Assembly: GCA_951799445.1 (NCBI GenBank)
Contig: OX637291.1
Coordinates: forward strand, 312,501 to 376,500
From: Pseudisothecium myosuroides
Lineage: Eukaryota; Streptophyta; Bryopsida; Hypnales; Lembophyllaceae
Length of the DNA: 64,000 nt
Direction of reading: 5' to 3'
Position numbers and translations under genes: made by a program. The notes below the pieces were generated by a model that was given only the letters and a program-made list of their open reading frames with translations, had not been told where the DNA came from and did no database searches. This document shows, piece after piece, positions 35,661-47,499 of this stretch. Each line of letters begins with the position of its first letter. The first letter of the stretch is position 1.

Positions 35661-38600
35661 TGTCGTACGCGTAATCTAGGTGTAAGTATCTTTAACCACA
35701 AAAACGTGCTAAGATGACACAAGTTATCGTCCCAGGAGATTCCAGACGTTGCTTCAAAATTAGTTTCTCGAGACCTCTAAGTTTCTGGACTTTGACCACC
35801 TTGAGAGGGGTCCTTTCAACACACAAACACTTTTCCGGAACTACTTCCTTTCTGGATTCTCTTCCGGATCCAGCCCTATCCAATATTCCGGTTCCGTCTT
35901 TCTAACAAGTTGGTTTTCGATACCTCTGTTTTACCCTCAGAGGGTTCCTCACTTGCTCTTTCCGAGGGGTAGGGAACTGCACCACTCCGTATCTGACATA
36001 AACTATAATAACATAAAACAAAACACAACCCAAGAATAAATCTGGTTGAGTAAACAGGGTGGCCTCCTCACAACATTCCGGATGGCCTATCCGGAAAGCT
36101 GGTCACACAGGATAGCGTTAGGTCCTCCTTACTACAACGACGGATACCGGACTTTCGGAACTAAGGGAATGACTTCCTAGCTCTCGACCGCTCATGAGGT
36201 TGACTAGCCTTCCGGACGGGTGGAAATATTCCTCTGGCGGTTGCCTATCTCCGCACGGAACCGCCCCTGCGAATTCCGGACTAGCTTCCGGACCACTCCT
36301 TGGTCTCCACCGGATTACCGTACCAGCGTTTTAAAGGCGCCACTTTCTCACTGCGCAAGTCTAAAAACTCATCTGCAAGACACACTTAGCCTAATCCGGC
36401 AGTCCACGAATCCGGACTCCTCCCCCTTGCACACTCTCACTTACACATCCACACAAGTGACTATAGACGCGATACGCAAGAGAATAATCCAACGAGTGCT
36501 TTCCTGAATGCTTTAGATTAAATGAACAAGGAAAAAGGAATGACAGGCCAACAAACCGGCCTGCCCTTAAAAACCCACAAAAAGGCAGCCCAAACGGCCA
36601 CCAGAAAACCGGCCAACGGCCAACTAAAAAGCAAAAAGGCAACGGCCCTGAAGACCGTTCCGGGAAAACTGCAAAACCGTTTAACTCCTAAAAGTCCGGA
36701 ACTACTGGGCCTACATCCGGAAAATCCGGTTCCGGAACTACCATCCTGGTAAGAATCCTAACTACAATTACTGCTACTGCTACCCTAGATAGTCATTTAT
36801 TTCTCTTAGCCTTCTTTACAGACGTGCCACCCTGAGCTGGCGATCCACCTGTCTTCTGGGGTGGGGTGTTCTTCGTCTTCGACCTGGTCCGGGGAGGCTG
36901 CAACTCTTCCTCCTCCGATTGAGTCGTCTCCCCCTCTTCCGATTCCGGGTCCGTCTCGCTCAGTAGCCGTCGTCCCCTTGGTTTCGGAACAGTAAGATCG
37001 ATGAGCTGGGACGGTGGCGGTGTCTGGAGAAAGGGCTGGAGCATGTGGGTGAAACTCACCGGATCCGTCCGGGCTGGATTCAACACCGTTCCGGGTAAAG
37101 CTGGTTCCCGGAAAGTAGAACCCACCGGTCTGTCGGGGAACAGATTTGCTACGGACGCAGTTCTTCCGACTGGGACGCCTAAGACAACATCTTTTACTGG
37201 AGTGGAGGCCGCAAACTGCTTCACCAACGACCTCCTCTTCTGTGCCGATGCTGTTCCGGCTTGCGACGTTCCGGCGATTGTCTTGCTCTTTGCCGGAGAA
37301 GGCTGATTCTGTGCCCCTCCTTCTTGGAGATCCTGACCTAGGTCAAAAAGGCCTTGGTCTAACCCCTCAAGCGGATCCAAGTTTCCCAACAGTTGCCGGA
37401 CTTCCTTGAGCATTCCCTCAATCCGGACTTCAAAATCCACAAGGATGCTCACCACCTTCGATCCCGCCACGTGACCATCCTTCACCATGTGATTATTCCA
37501 GAGTGTAGCTCTGGCAAGAATATCCGCCGGAGTGTCAAACAGACTTCTGACATTCCGGACCAGATCGAGGGCTTCTCCCTCTTTTGTTTCAGCGGCCATC
37601 CTCTCTTTCTCCGACCACGCAGCTTGTTCTCGAAACCGGTCCCGTTCTTGCTCCAAGGTCAAAATCCGGTCCTCCAGCTGCTTCACCGCTTCCGGATCTG
37701 GCCTTTCCGCCAACGCCACCAGGATTTGGGTTTCTTCCTTCACACCCAATTTCTCGCACATTTGCCGGATCAGCGCCGACATCCGCTCATTCTGTGCCCG
37801 GGTAGCTAACAGCCATTTGATGGTGGCCTCTAGCTGATCTGTTTCCGGAAGTGGTTCTCGGGGCTTCTCTTCCTCCTCGGCTTCTTGCTTACCCCGCGCA
37901 CCCCGATCAGTCGATTTCCGGCGCGTCCCTCCAACGTTTGGTGATGCCTGCTCCGGTTCTGTTCCTCTTCTTCCGGCTCGAGCTCATCCGGTTCATCTTC
38001 GGCGGGAAGTCCATACCTCAACAAATTCTCGCCCTTCTGGTATATGGTCATTTCCGGTCCGGCCAGTGCATCCTCGGAGTGATACAGATGGAAAAGATAG
38101 GGGCTAATCGGACTTGACTTCTTGTTCGCGATATTGACCGCTAACTTTTCCACTACGGAGTGAATGATCACTCCCCAGCTGACCGGCCTGGGAGCCGGAT
38201 TCTCTCTATCTCCCAGCGCTCCGAAAATGGTGTTTGCCACGGTCATTGTAATCCGGGTGGGCTTTTCCGGATACAAGATAGGGATGAGGAATGCTAACAA
38301 CTGCCCATCCCGTGGACTCTTACAATCACTCGCGGTGTTTCCCTCCTTGGAATCCGCATGACTCCGGAATACCTCCACGGCGTAAGTATCCGTCCGGGAC
38401 GCCATTCCGGAACCCCTGCTCGGCGTAAAGTATGCCTTCGCCCACAACTCCGGAGTCCAGGCCTTAGATCAACCCCTAATCGTCAAATCAAACTGATTAC
38501 CTACTCCGGAAACCAGCTCATCAATCATTTCTTCACTCCGGACGTTCCATGGACGTTTTACCAATCCTAAACACCCCATGATTTCTAGGTCCTCTTCTAA

Positions 38601-39140
38601 CTCCTTCAGGCGCTCCGGATCCGATGGGACAACTGGACGTACGCCCCGGGCTGTCACTACCGACCTCCGGGATCGACTCGCTTCCGCCATCTCACCGACT
38701 GCTAGGACAATCCGGTGCAATCGGCACCTTCCTCCCTTTCTCTCCCTAACACGCCCTAACTCACCACTCTTTCTCTCTTCTAACGCACCGTGGAAGAACA
38801 CGGGTAAAAGAGATTGAATGAGGCTGGCGGTGGGGTTTAAGTACCTGTCGGAACCCTAAGTTCCCGCCGCCAAAAACGTTCCCGTAAGTTCCCTAGCCGG
38901 AACCTAGGCGGTAGGTCCCTACGATCCGGAACTTTCCGGAACTTTCCGGCTTTCCGGCTACGGTTTCCGGCAGGCTGCGTAACCTATTTAGAGTTTTATC
39001 CTTTCTACCTAGAAACTAATTTCTATTTCTAATATCTAAGTCCTAACTTGGTATTTAAATGCAAAAATTGAAAAAGTTCTGCTACTTTTATCTCCACTAA
39101 ATTGCTAATTGGGACTTTCCGGATGATACGTACTCCCACA
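35661..39140 (-). mobile_element. LTR1: 3,480-bp solo giant LTR, 5-bp target duplication TGGGC
   Basis: In its sense (minus) orientation it runs TGTGGGAGTACGTATCATCC ... CGCGTACGACA. It is flanked by TGGGC at 35656-35660 and 39141-39145. The 3' terminus matches the stub that adjoins the primer site at 3551, which identifies it as the LTR of that Ty3/gypsy family. No gag-pol is present, so it is a solo LTR left by recombination. It carries a promoter-like TACTTAAA (about 38840) and a long ORF. It is near-identical to LTR2 in inverted orientation and interrupts copy B between DRP and RASF. Confidence 0.9.
36793..38690 (-). pseudogene. LTR-encoded ORF of LTR1 (one stop, one frameshift)
   Basis: Same protein as in LTR2. 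TGA at 38469-38471 replaces the CGA Arg codon found in LTR2 (RGRSRAW). A 1-nt deletion near 37965, in the Glu/Pro-rich linker, shifts frame relative to LTR2. Downstream the coiled-coil part is open through EPALPGTVLNPARTDPVSF and THMLQPFLQTPPP to a basic end KKAKRNK. The full C-terminus here shows what LTR2 would encode beyond its own stop. Confidence 0.8.
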
Positions 39141-40575
39141 TGGGCGATCACGCCTATGTCCAACAAATGGCACGTCTTGTGCATCCTCTTAATGTGCCAT
39201 GACCTCCCTCTGCCGACAAATTGTCTCGTCTTCTTCAATGACCTCTGTAGTGGGCCAAAAACCATATAGTAATGTTGCACGTGGTTCTAAAGGTGCATCC
39301 AAAGCAGCTCTCACACTTTTCCAATACTCCTTAATAGGAGTATTGACCCTCCTGAAATCTCCCAATAGCGGATCATCAGCCATTGCACTCCACAGCGCAA
39401 TGAACCCGTTCAAACCCTTCTTGATTTCATCCAATGCTTTCATATTCCGTGGAAGCAAAGGTGGTGGAACACTGCTTGGCACTTTGGGAAGTCCATCTTC
39501 AGTCTCAAACCACAAGCGAATACCCTTCCCGTGATCTGGCAACCAATCTCTATCCGTACACAAATTTTTATACTCCATCAAAGGCCATCCACTAGCTAAA
39601 TCCATAAGGAACTTGAACTGATGGGATCTGGAATGGCCTTCCAAAAAATCTCCGCTGGTGCCCATGTACCCGTGCACAAATCGCTTGAAATCAGGAACTT
39701 CCTTGATTAAATGAGGAATGACCGGGTGATTTTCAGCAAACATGAAGGATTGCATAAGCATTGGAAGTGTGGGGTAGTTATTTGTCTTCAAGAAACCACT
39801 CCAATTGCCAAAAAGAGCATCGATGTCTTCGTGGGTGTGCCCAACGATGAGGAGGTTGATGTACACTTCGTGGAAAATGCCTTTGTAAATCAAAAGTGAA
39901 CAAAAAGCGAAAACCCATCTATTTTTATTGTCACCAGATGCATTATCGAGCTGTAGAGTCAATATTGGTGGCAGAGGATGAGCAGGAATCGCTTCTGGAG
40001 GAGGAGGAAGGAGGGAGTCCAAACAAATATCCGAGCCGTCCAAGACTGCTTTGGTTAATATGGATTGCATCTCTTCTTGAGAAAATAACGTGCATGATGA
40101 ATTTTTTGGTTCTTGTTCAAGATCACGCAACAACTTTGCAATGGACCCAATGGTATGATTGGAGTCCGTTGGAAAAATGTCTAATCCATAATGTGCGTAT
40201 CAAACGTCCCCATGACCATGGGCAATCATACCCGTCACAGCAACATGCATCTTCATGAAAGAATCTGTTGCTTTGGTCTTGTGAGAGAAGTGCGGAGAAG
40301 CGGTCTTTGAATGATCCATTTTATCATGGATGATGGTTAGCATCTTCTCAGGATAATGCTTGGACATATAGCGATTAGAATAGTATAGTAGTCTATAGGC
40401 CCTTTGCCCATCAATATGAGTATTTAGAATTTGTGACCACTTCTCCTGGGTGTACGAAAGCGGAGTGCATGCAGCCCTCAATTGCTTGTATTGGTCACAC
40501 AGACCACACCAAGCGAAAGTGTCTCCACAAGCCTTTAAAGCAAATTCTAGGAAAGAAGCTCACCGAATGTTGCTC
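39141..40575 (-). pseudogene. DUF7869 copy B, central catalytic-type part
   Basis: Contains CGLCDQYKQLRAAC (Cys pair), TIIHDKMDHSKTASP, VTGMIAHGHGDV, LQLDNASGDNKNRWVFAF and LIVGHTHEDIDALFGNWSGF, matching the motifs of copy A in order. In-frame stops are at 40560-40562 (TGA), 40200-40202 (TGA, where copy A has Arg in DVRYAHYG) and 39189-39191 (TAA). It is bounded on the left by LTR1 (duplication at 39141-39145) and on the right by LTR3 (duplication at 40571-40575). No frameshift. Confidence 0.88.
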
Positions 40576-40802
40576 TGTCGCAGTGTGAATTTTTGATTTT
40601 TTGTAAGTTATCTAAATCTTGGAACGAAAACCGTGATCCGGGATCCGGATTCGAGCAGGAGCTAACGGATAACCGGAAATTAACTACGGAACGGAATAGG
40701 TGACAATCCGGATTCGATCTGAATCTAAACCGGATTAGAGTTGGAGCGGATCTGAGTTGGAACGGATTGGGTCAGGAACGGATTTAGTCATGATGACAGA
40801 TC

Positions 40803-40815
40803 AGATTATAAATAG
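40803..40815 (+). promoter_or_regulatory. TATA box of LTR3
   Basis: gattataaatagg lies about 280 nt upstream of the LTR3 ORF start when LTR2 is excluded. LTR1, LTR2 and LTR4 have the weaker TACTTAAA 150-160 nt upstream of their ORFs. Confidence 0.55.
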
Positions 40816-41047
40816 GCTGACCAATCCAGTTGCCACTCTTTTTAAAACTTCGTTTGCGGAAATCGCTCTCCAGCTTGTACTTAGCTTCCCTTTCAGCGCT
40901 TTGCTTTCTTGTTTTGTGTGTGTGTGCGTATTAGTGTGTTAGAGCGCGCAGCGCTTTAGCGTGTGCTGCAGGTTTAGAGGTATTCCGGTTGAGATCGGAA
41001 GAGCGAAGGTGAGAAACGGGACGTGCGGCTAGGAGAGAGAGAGGTAG

Positions 41048-44000
41048 TGTGGGAGTACGTATCATCCGGAAAGTCCCAATTAGCAATTTAGTGGAGATAA
41101 AAGTAGCAGAACTTTTTCAATTTTTGCATTTAAATACCAAGTTAGGACTTAGATATTAGAAATAGAAATTAGTTTCTAGGTAGAAAGGATAAAACTCTAA
41201 ATAGGTTACGCAGCCTGCCGGAAACCGTAGCCGGAAAGCCGGAAAGTTCCGGAAAGTTCCGGATCGTAGGGACCTACCGCCTAGGTTCCGGCTAGGGAAC
41301 TTACGGGAACGTTTTTGGCGGCGGGAACTTAGGGTTCCGACAGGTACTTAAACCCCACCGCCAGCCTCATTCAATCTCTTTTACCCGTGTTCTTCCACGG
41401 TGCGTTAGAAGAGAGAAAGAGTGGTGAGTTAGGGCGTGTTAGGGAGAGAAAGGGAGGAAGGTGCCGATTGCACCGGATTGTCCTAGCAGTCGGTGAGATG
41501 GCGGAAGCGAGTCGATCCCGGAGGTCGGTAGTGACAGCCCGGGGCGTACGTCCGGTTGTCCCATCGGATCCGGAGCGCCTGAAGGAGTTAGAAGAGGACC
41601 TAGAAATCATGGGGTGTTTAGGATTGGTAAAACGTCCATGGAACGTCCGGAGCGAAGAGATGATTGACGAGCTGGTTTCCGGAGTAGGTAATCAGTTCGA
41701 TTTGACGATTAGAGGTCGATCTAGGGCCTGGACTCCGGAGTTGTGGGCGAAGGCATACTTTACGCCAAGCAGGGGTTCCGGAATGGCGTCCCGGACGGAC
41801 ACTTACGCCGTGGAGGTATTTCGGAGTCATGCGAATTCCAAGGAAGGGAACGCCGCGAGTGACTGTAAGAGTCCACGGGATGGGCAGTTGTTAGCATTCC
41901 TCATCCCTATCTTGTATCCGGAAAAGCCCACCCGGATTACAATGACCGTGGCAAACACTATTTTCGGAGCGCTGGGAGACAGAGAGAATCCGGTTCCCAG
42001 GCCAGTCAGTTGGGGAGTGATCATTCACTCCGTAGTGGAAAAGTTAGCGGTCAATATCGCGAACAAGAAGTCAAGTCCGATTAGCCCCTATCTTTTCCAT
42101 TTGTATCACTCCGAGGATGCACTGACCGGACCGGAAATGACAATGTACCGGAAGGGCGAGAATTTGTTGAAGTACGGACTTCCCGCGGAAGATGAACTGG
42201 ATGAGCTCGAGCCGGAAGAAGAGGAACCGGAACCGGAGCAGGCATCACCTAACGTTGGAGGGACGCGCCGTAAATCAACTGATCAGGGTGCGCGGGGGAA
42301 GCAAGAAGCCGAGGAGGTGGAGAAGCCTCGAGAATCACTTCCGGAAACGGATCAACTAGACGCCACCATCAAATGGCTGTTGGCTACCCGGGCACAGAAT
42401 GAGCGGATGTCGGCGCTGATCCGGGAGATGTGCGAGAAATTGGGTGTGAAGGAAGAAACCCAAATCCTGGTGGCGTTGACAGAAAGGCCAGATCCGGAAG
42501 CAGTGAAGCAACTGGAAGACCGGATTCTGACCTTGGAGCAAGAACGGGACCGGTTCCGAGAACAAGCTGCGTGGTTGGAGAAAGAACGGATGGCTGCTGA
42601 AGCAAAGGAGGGAGAAGCCCTCGATCTGGTCCGGAATGTCAGAAGTCTGTTTGACAATCCGGCGGATATTCTTGCCAGAGCTACACTCTGGAATTCTCAG
42701 ATGGTGAAGGATGGTCACGTGGCCGGAACGAAGGTGGTGAGCATCCTCGTAGATTTTGAAGTCCGGATTGAAGGAATGCTCAAGGAAGTCCGGCAACTGT
42801 TGGGAAACTTGGATCCGCTTGAGGGGTTAGACCAAGGCCTTTTTGACCTAGGTCATGATCTCCAAGAAGGAGGGGCACAGAACCAGCCTTCTCCGGCAAA
42901 GAGCAAGACAATCGCCGGAACGTCGCAAGCCGGAACAGCATCGGCACAGAAGAGGAGGTCGCTGGTGAAGCAGTTTGCGGCCTCGACTCCGGTAAAAGAC
43001 GTTGTCCTAGGCATTCCAGCCGGAAGAACTGCGTCGGTGGCGAATCTCTTCCCCGACAGACCGGTTTCTTCTACGTTCCGGGAACCAGCTGTACCCGGAA
43101 CGGTGTTGAACCCAGCCCGGACGGATCCGGTGAGTTTCACTCACATGCTCTAGCCCCTTTTCCAGACACCGCCACCGTCCCAGCTCATCGATCTTACTGT
43201 TCCGAAACGAAGGGGGCGACGGCTACTGAGCGAGAAGGACCCGAAATCGGAAGAGGAGGAGGAGACGACTCAATCGGAGGAGGAAGAGTTGCAGCCTCCC
43301 CGGACCAGGTCGAAGACAAAGAACACCCCACCCCAGAAGACAGGTGGATCGCCATCTCAGGGTGGCACTTCTGTAAAGAAGGCTAAGAGAAATAGGTGAC
43401 TATCTAGGGTAGCCGTAATAATAGTTAGGATTCTTACCAAGATGGTAGTTCCGGAACCGGATTTTCCGGATGTGGGTCCATTAGTTCCGGACTTTTAGGA
43501 GTTAAACGGTTTTGCAGTTTTCCCGGAACGGTCTTCAGGGCCGTTGCCTTTTTGCTTTCTGTTTGGCCGTTGGCCGGTTTTTCTGGTGGCCGTTTGGGCT
43601 GCCTTTTTGTGGGTTTTTAAGGGCAGGCCGGCTTGTTGGCCTGTCATTCCTTTTCCTTGTTCATTTAATCTGAAGCATTCAGGAAAGCACTCGTTGGATT
43701 ATTCTCTTGCGTATCGCGTCTATAGTCACTTGTGTGGATGTGTAAGTGAGAGTGTGCAAGGGGAAGAGTCCGGATTCTTGGACTGCCGGATTAGGCTGAG
43801 TGTGTTTTACGGATGAGTTTTTAGACTTGCGTAGTGAGAAAGTGGCGCCTTTAAATCGCTGGTACGGTAATCCGGTGGAGACCAAGGAGTGGTCCGGAAG
43901 CTAGTCCGGAATTCGCAGGGGCGGCTCCGTGCGGAGATAGGCAACCGCCAGAGGAATATTTCCACCCATCCGAAAGGCTAGTCAACCTCATGAGCGGTCG

Positions 44001-44491
44001 AGAGCTAGGAAGTCATTCCCTTAGTTCCGGAAGTCCGGTATCCGTCGTTGTAGTAAGGAGGACCTAACGCTACCCTGTGTGACCAACTTTCCGGATAGGC
44101 CATCCGGGATATTGTGAGGATGCCACCCTGTTTACTCGACTAGATCTATTCTTGGGTTGTGTTTTGTTTTATGTTTATGTCAGATACGGAGTGGTGCAGT
44201 TCCCTACCCCTCGGAAAGAGCAAGTGAGGAACCCTCTGAGGGTAAAACAGAGGTATCGAAAACCAACTTGTTAGAAAGACGGAACCGGAAGAGAATCCAA
44301 AAAGGAAGTAGTTCCGGAAAAGAGTTCATGTATTAAAAGGACCCCTCTCGAGGTGGTCAAAGTCCGGAAACTTAGAAGTCTCGAAACTCTAATTTTGAAG
44401 CAACGTCTGGAATCTCCTGGGACGATAACTTGTGTCATCTTAGCACGTTTTTGTTGTTAAAGATACTTACGACTAGATTACGCGTACGACA
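41048..44491 (+). mobile_element. LTR2: 3,444-bp solo giant LTR, target duplication GGTAG
   Basis: Runs TGTGGGAGTACGTATCATCC ... CGCGTACGACA, flanked by GGTAG at 41043-41047 and 44492-44496. Near-identical to LTR1 by eye over its full length, but inverted, so 35661-39140 and 41048-44491 form a large inverted repeat with a 1.9-kb centre. It inserted about 35 nt upstream of the start codon of the LTR3 ORF, separating that ORF from its TATA box. Confidence 0.92.
41498..43399 (+). pseudogene. LTR-encoded ORF of LTR2 (633 codons, one stop)
   Basis: Starts MAEASRSRRSVVTARGVRP. An earlier in-frame ATG at 41387 lies in the probable leader and is not shared with LTR4. Residues about 45-200 form a conserved domain with MIDELVSGVGNQFDLTIRG, TMTVANTIFGAL, VSWGVIIHSVVEKL and SPISPYLFHLYHS. 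A Glu/Pro-rich linker follows, then a coiled coil at about 335-385 (QLEDRILTLEQERDRFREQ), GTKVVSILVDFEVRIEGMLK, and NPARTDPVSFTHML. TAG at 43151-43153 replaces the CAG Gln seen in LTR1; the frame then stays open to 43399. The N-terminal domain recalls the 'putative plant transposon protein' (Transposase_32) family, from memory and unverified. Confidence 0.75.
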
Positions 44492-44531
44492 GGTAGCCTC
44501 AGTGAGAATCCGGTTAGCACAGCTCGTGTCC

Positions 44532-46298
44532 ATGCCTGAGCTCCGCAAGAGTAGAGCAGGACCATCCAGTTCCTCTGCAGTAGAAGTTAAACTCCGGAAG
44601 GTGTGTCCGATTATTCCAGCAGAAGAGAAGGAAAAGGACAACCTCATAGAGGATCTTACCAAGATGGGTTGCGGAGGACTGATCGATAAACCCTGGGGGT
44701 TTAGGGAGGAACGAATGATTCGAGAGCTGTTGGGAAAACTCTCGAATCAGTTCGACAAGACCATCCGCGGAATTCCGGGCAGTTGGACGGAAGAGATGTG
44801 GAGGTCCGTGTACGATTTCCGGTTAGGAGGTCGAGGGATGGCCACCTCGAAGGAAGGTTACACCCGAGGGAAGTTCCGGACCATGGTGGACTCGAAGGAT
44901 GGGCATGCGGTCGCGGATTGTTTGGACGACCGGCATCGAAACCTTCTGCAGTTCCTGGTTCCGATCATCCACCTGGAGAAGCCGACGAGGGTGACAATTG
45001 CCATCGGGAACCTGATTTTTGGAGCCCTGAGCGGGGAACGGAAAGTGGACTGGGCCAGGATCTTTTCCGATCTGGTCAACCGTCTGGTTCCAAAGATCGG
45101 AGGAAGTAGGCCGACTCCGTTGAGTCCCTACATCTTCCATCTTTACAAGCATAACCAACTCCTCACGGATACGGAGGAGAAGGAGTGGAAGACTCATGAG
45201 TCACTCCTGAAGTATGGGGAATCGGAATCGGAAGAAGAGCAGGAGGAAGTATCCAGTTCCGATGAAGAAGAAGAAGAAGAGGAGGAGCAACACCGGTCGC
45301 AGCACAAGCGGCAGAAGACGACGCCTCCTCACCGAAGAGGAACCCCAACCCCTCCGGTTGAGACCTCCAACCTTGGGAAGAAACCGGTTTCTGAAGAACC
45401 AGGTCCTTCCGGATCGGATCCGACGGATCCGTTCAACCAGCTGATCAACATCTTGAGCGATGTGCGAGCAGACTGGACAGTGAAGAAGCTGATTCTGAAC
45501 CAGATCAGCGAGCTGGTGGGAGCACCAGCGGATAGCAACCTCGCAGGAGTGGTTGCAGAATTCATCTCCAACCCGAATGAGATCCGGAAGCAAGAAGCGG
45601 AGATCCGACGACTCCAAGAGGAGAATGAGTCGTTGAAGACGGAATTGTTGCTCCTCAAGGAGGACATGGCCACCACACGGGAGATGGCAGAGGCTACCCG
45701 GAAAGTAGCTGAGGACGTGAAGGCCACTTTTGGGACAACCGGAGAGGCCGTCATCAAGTCAAAGCTGTTTGACGAGGGAGTCCTCAAGGACAAGAAGATA
45801 TCCGGAACCAGGTTGGTCCGGATCTTGACGGACTACTCCGAGAAAGTGGAATTGGTGATGATGGAAGCGCGAGAAGCTGCAAACCGGATGGAGGAGAGCA
45901 GCAGAAAGCTGAATGGAGTGACGTTGTCAAGGTCGTTCCATCTGTCCGACCTTTCAATGCCCGGGTCTTTTTTGAACGTGGGCATTCAGACGGAAGGAAA
46001 GGAGGGGACTCCCCAGTCAAAGAAGAGTGGGAGGAAGCTCGCGCACACCATCAACTTGGATTCGTCACCTGATCTCCCAGAACGTGAAACCGGGGAGTGG
46101 AACTGGAATCTGACGGACGTCTTCGAACAGCTTGGAGCGGAAAATCCCAGGAGTCCCACACTGAACCAGGGACAGGATCAAAGTATGGATCTAACCCCAG
46201 ATTAGGGTGCGGATCAAGATCAGAGCGTGGACCAAGGCAAAGACCAAGTTATGAACGAAGGAACGGATCAAGGAGTAGATCCGGTTATGATAGGATAG
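44532..46298 (+). pseudogene. LTR-encoded ORF of LTR3 (557 codons to a late stop; about 588 with tail)
   Basis: Starts MPELRKSRAGPSSSSAVE at 44532; the longer upstream frame begins inside LTR2 and is rejected. Conserved blocks are MIRELLGKLSNQFDKTIRG, TIAIGNLIFGAL, VDWARIFSDLVNRLV and PLSPYIFHLYKHNQ. An acidic run follows, then a coiled coil (IRRLQEENESLKTELLLLKE) and GTRLVRILTDYSEKVELVM. TAG at 46203-46205 falls inside a Q-D-rich tail that continues open to TAG at 46296-46298 (GADQDQSVDQGKDQ), so it is likely a CAG to TAG change. The NPART-FTHM motif of the other subfamilies is absent. It is strongly diverged from LTR2 but keeps domain order. Confidence 0.72.
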
Positions 46299-47499
46299 GT
46301 AGGATTAGTTTTGTAAATATTTGTTAGTTAGGACCGGACCGGATTTGATCCGGTGTGTCTGGTCTGGATCGGATGTTTTCCAGTCTGGCCGGCTCGGCAG
46401 GGACCGAAAGTTCCGCGCGGACTTTCCGGGCCACTTTTTTGTTGACTTTTGAGTTTTAAAGTGTATATTAGTCAGTCTCTGCGAAGGAGATTGGGAGTCT
46501 TTTCTCTTGAGTTTTTGTGTATTTTCTATTGATTTCTTGTTGTACGTCTCTCCCGCGCGTGGCAGGGCTGTTTTGGTGAAGAGTCAGGAAAATGTGTGCA
46601 GATTCTAGAGAGATTTCTCCCCTTAGTGTGTTTGTTTTGCTCTTATGTGCATGTGAGTGGGTATTCTAAGTGTTGGGAGTGGATTTCAGTTCCTCAGCAC
46701 CTCTACAGTTCACGGTTCCGGGCGAGAAAACCGTTGTTAGGCTAGGCGGATAGGGAAGGAATCCTTAGTCGCGCTAGAGCTCTGGGATAGGAAATCCGGT
46801 TGAGTGTCCGATCTCCCGTGAGGTCTCGCTGCCCTAGTTGGTAAACGGAAGGACTTTAGTTGATGTTGGAACGGACGGGTTCGCTTGTAACCACCTAACT
46901 TTGCATGGAGGGAACTTGGCATCAAGGTCGTTGTAGTATGAGAGGATTGTACGGGGGGTCTTTGTGTGATCTGCAAACCGGATCGCTGTCCGGGTGGCTG
47001 TGAGAGATCAAACCGGATCCGCGCTAGTGTAGGAAGTAGTGGATTAAAGAAGTGGGTCTTTAGCCACTATAAGTCACGGAAGGAGTGGCGAGCCTGCCAC
47101 TCTCAAAAGCAAGCGGCGAACCCTCTGATGGTGAAACAGAGGCTAAACTAAACCGGAGTGGAGTGAGAGTACGTGTGAGAGGACCGGATCGGATCGGTCC
47201 AGAGGAGTTCCAGGATCTGAAGTTGAAGGATCCTGGGTTGTGGAAGCTTTACATGACCGAATAGCTTGACAGGCCGGAAGAGATAGAGAGAGGTCTGGTC
47301 GTTGTTTTCGGTGTGTTGTTATTTCCGGTTTTAGATCTAGGACCGGAAAGTAGAAATTGGATACTGGCTGAGCTTAAGTTGGGAATAGAGCTAGACACTT
47401 CACAGAATCTCGTGGGTTCGATCTTTAGAGTCATTTTGTTATGCTTTAGAGTGGTTTTTGGGAGTATAACAGGGAATTCACTTACTCTGTGCTGCGACA

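Larger units (their letters stand above)
40576..47499 (+). mobile_element. LTR3: giant LTR (about 3,475 bp net) interrupted by LTR2, target duplication TGCTC
   Basis: Starts TGTCGCAGTGTG at 40576 and ends TGCTGCGACA at 47499; TGCTC flanks it at 40571-40575 and 47500-47504. Removing LTR2 and its duplicated GGTAG leaves about 3,475 bp, the same size as LTR1 and LTR2. It is a diverged subfamily: the 3' end keeps gaatctc-tggg-cgat and acttac...gcGACA, and the ORF is homologous but distinct. A clear TATA box lies upstream of the ORF. The insertion splits copy B between LS and NIR. Confidence 0.88.

Noticed and set aside
35661..39140. LTR1 as a DNA transposon with terminal inverted repeats
   Set aside because: Ends are TG...CA with only trivial inverted similarity, the target duplication is 5 bp, and the same terminus adjoins a primer binding site at 3556.
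38578..41610. Identical 79-codon ORFs at 38578-38817 (+) and 41371-41610 (-)
   Set aside because: They are antisense shadows of the LTR1/LTR2 leader and ORF start; the identity reflects the LTR duplication.
44430..44531. Upstream start for the LTR3 ORF (MCHLSTFLLLK...)
   Set aside because: It begins inside LTR2 and crosses the LTR2 border and the GGTAG duplication; the ORF proper starts at 44532.
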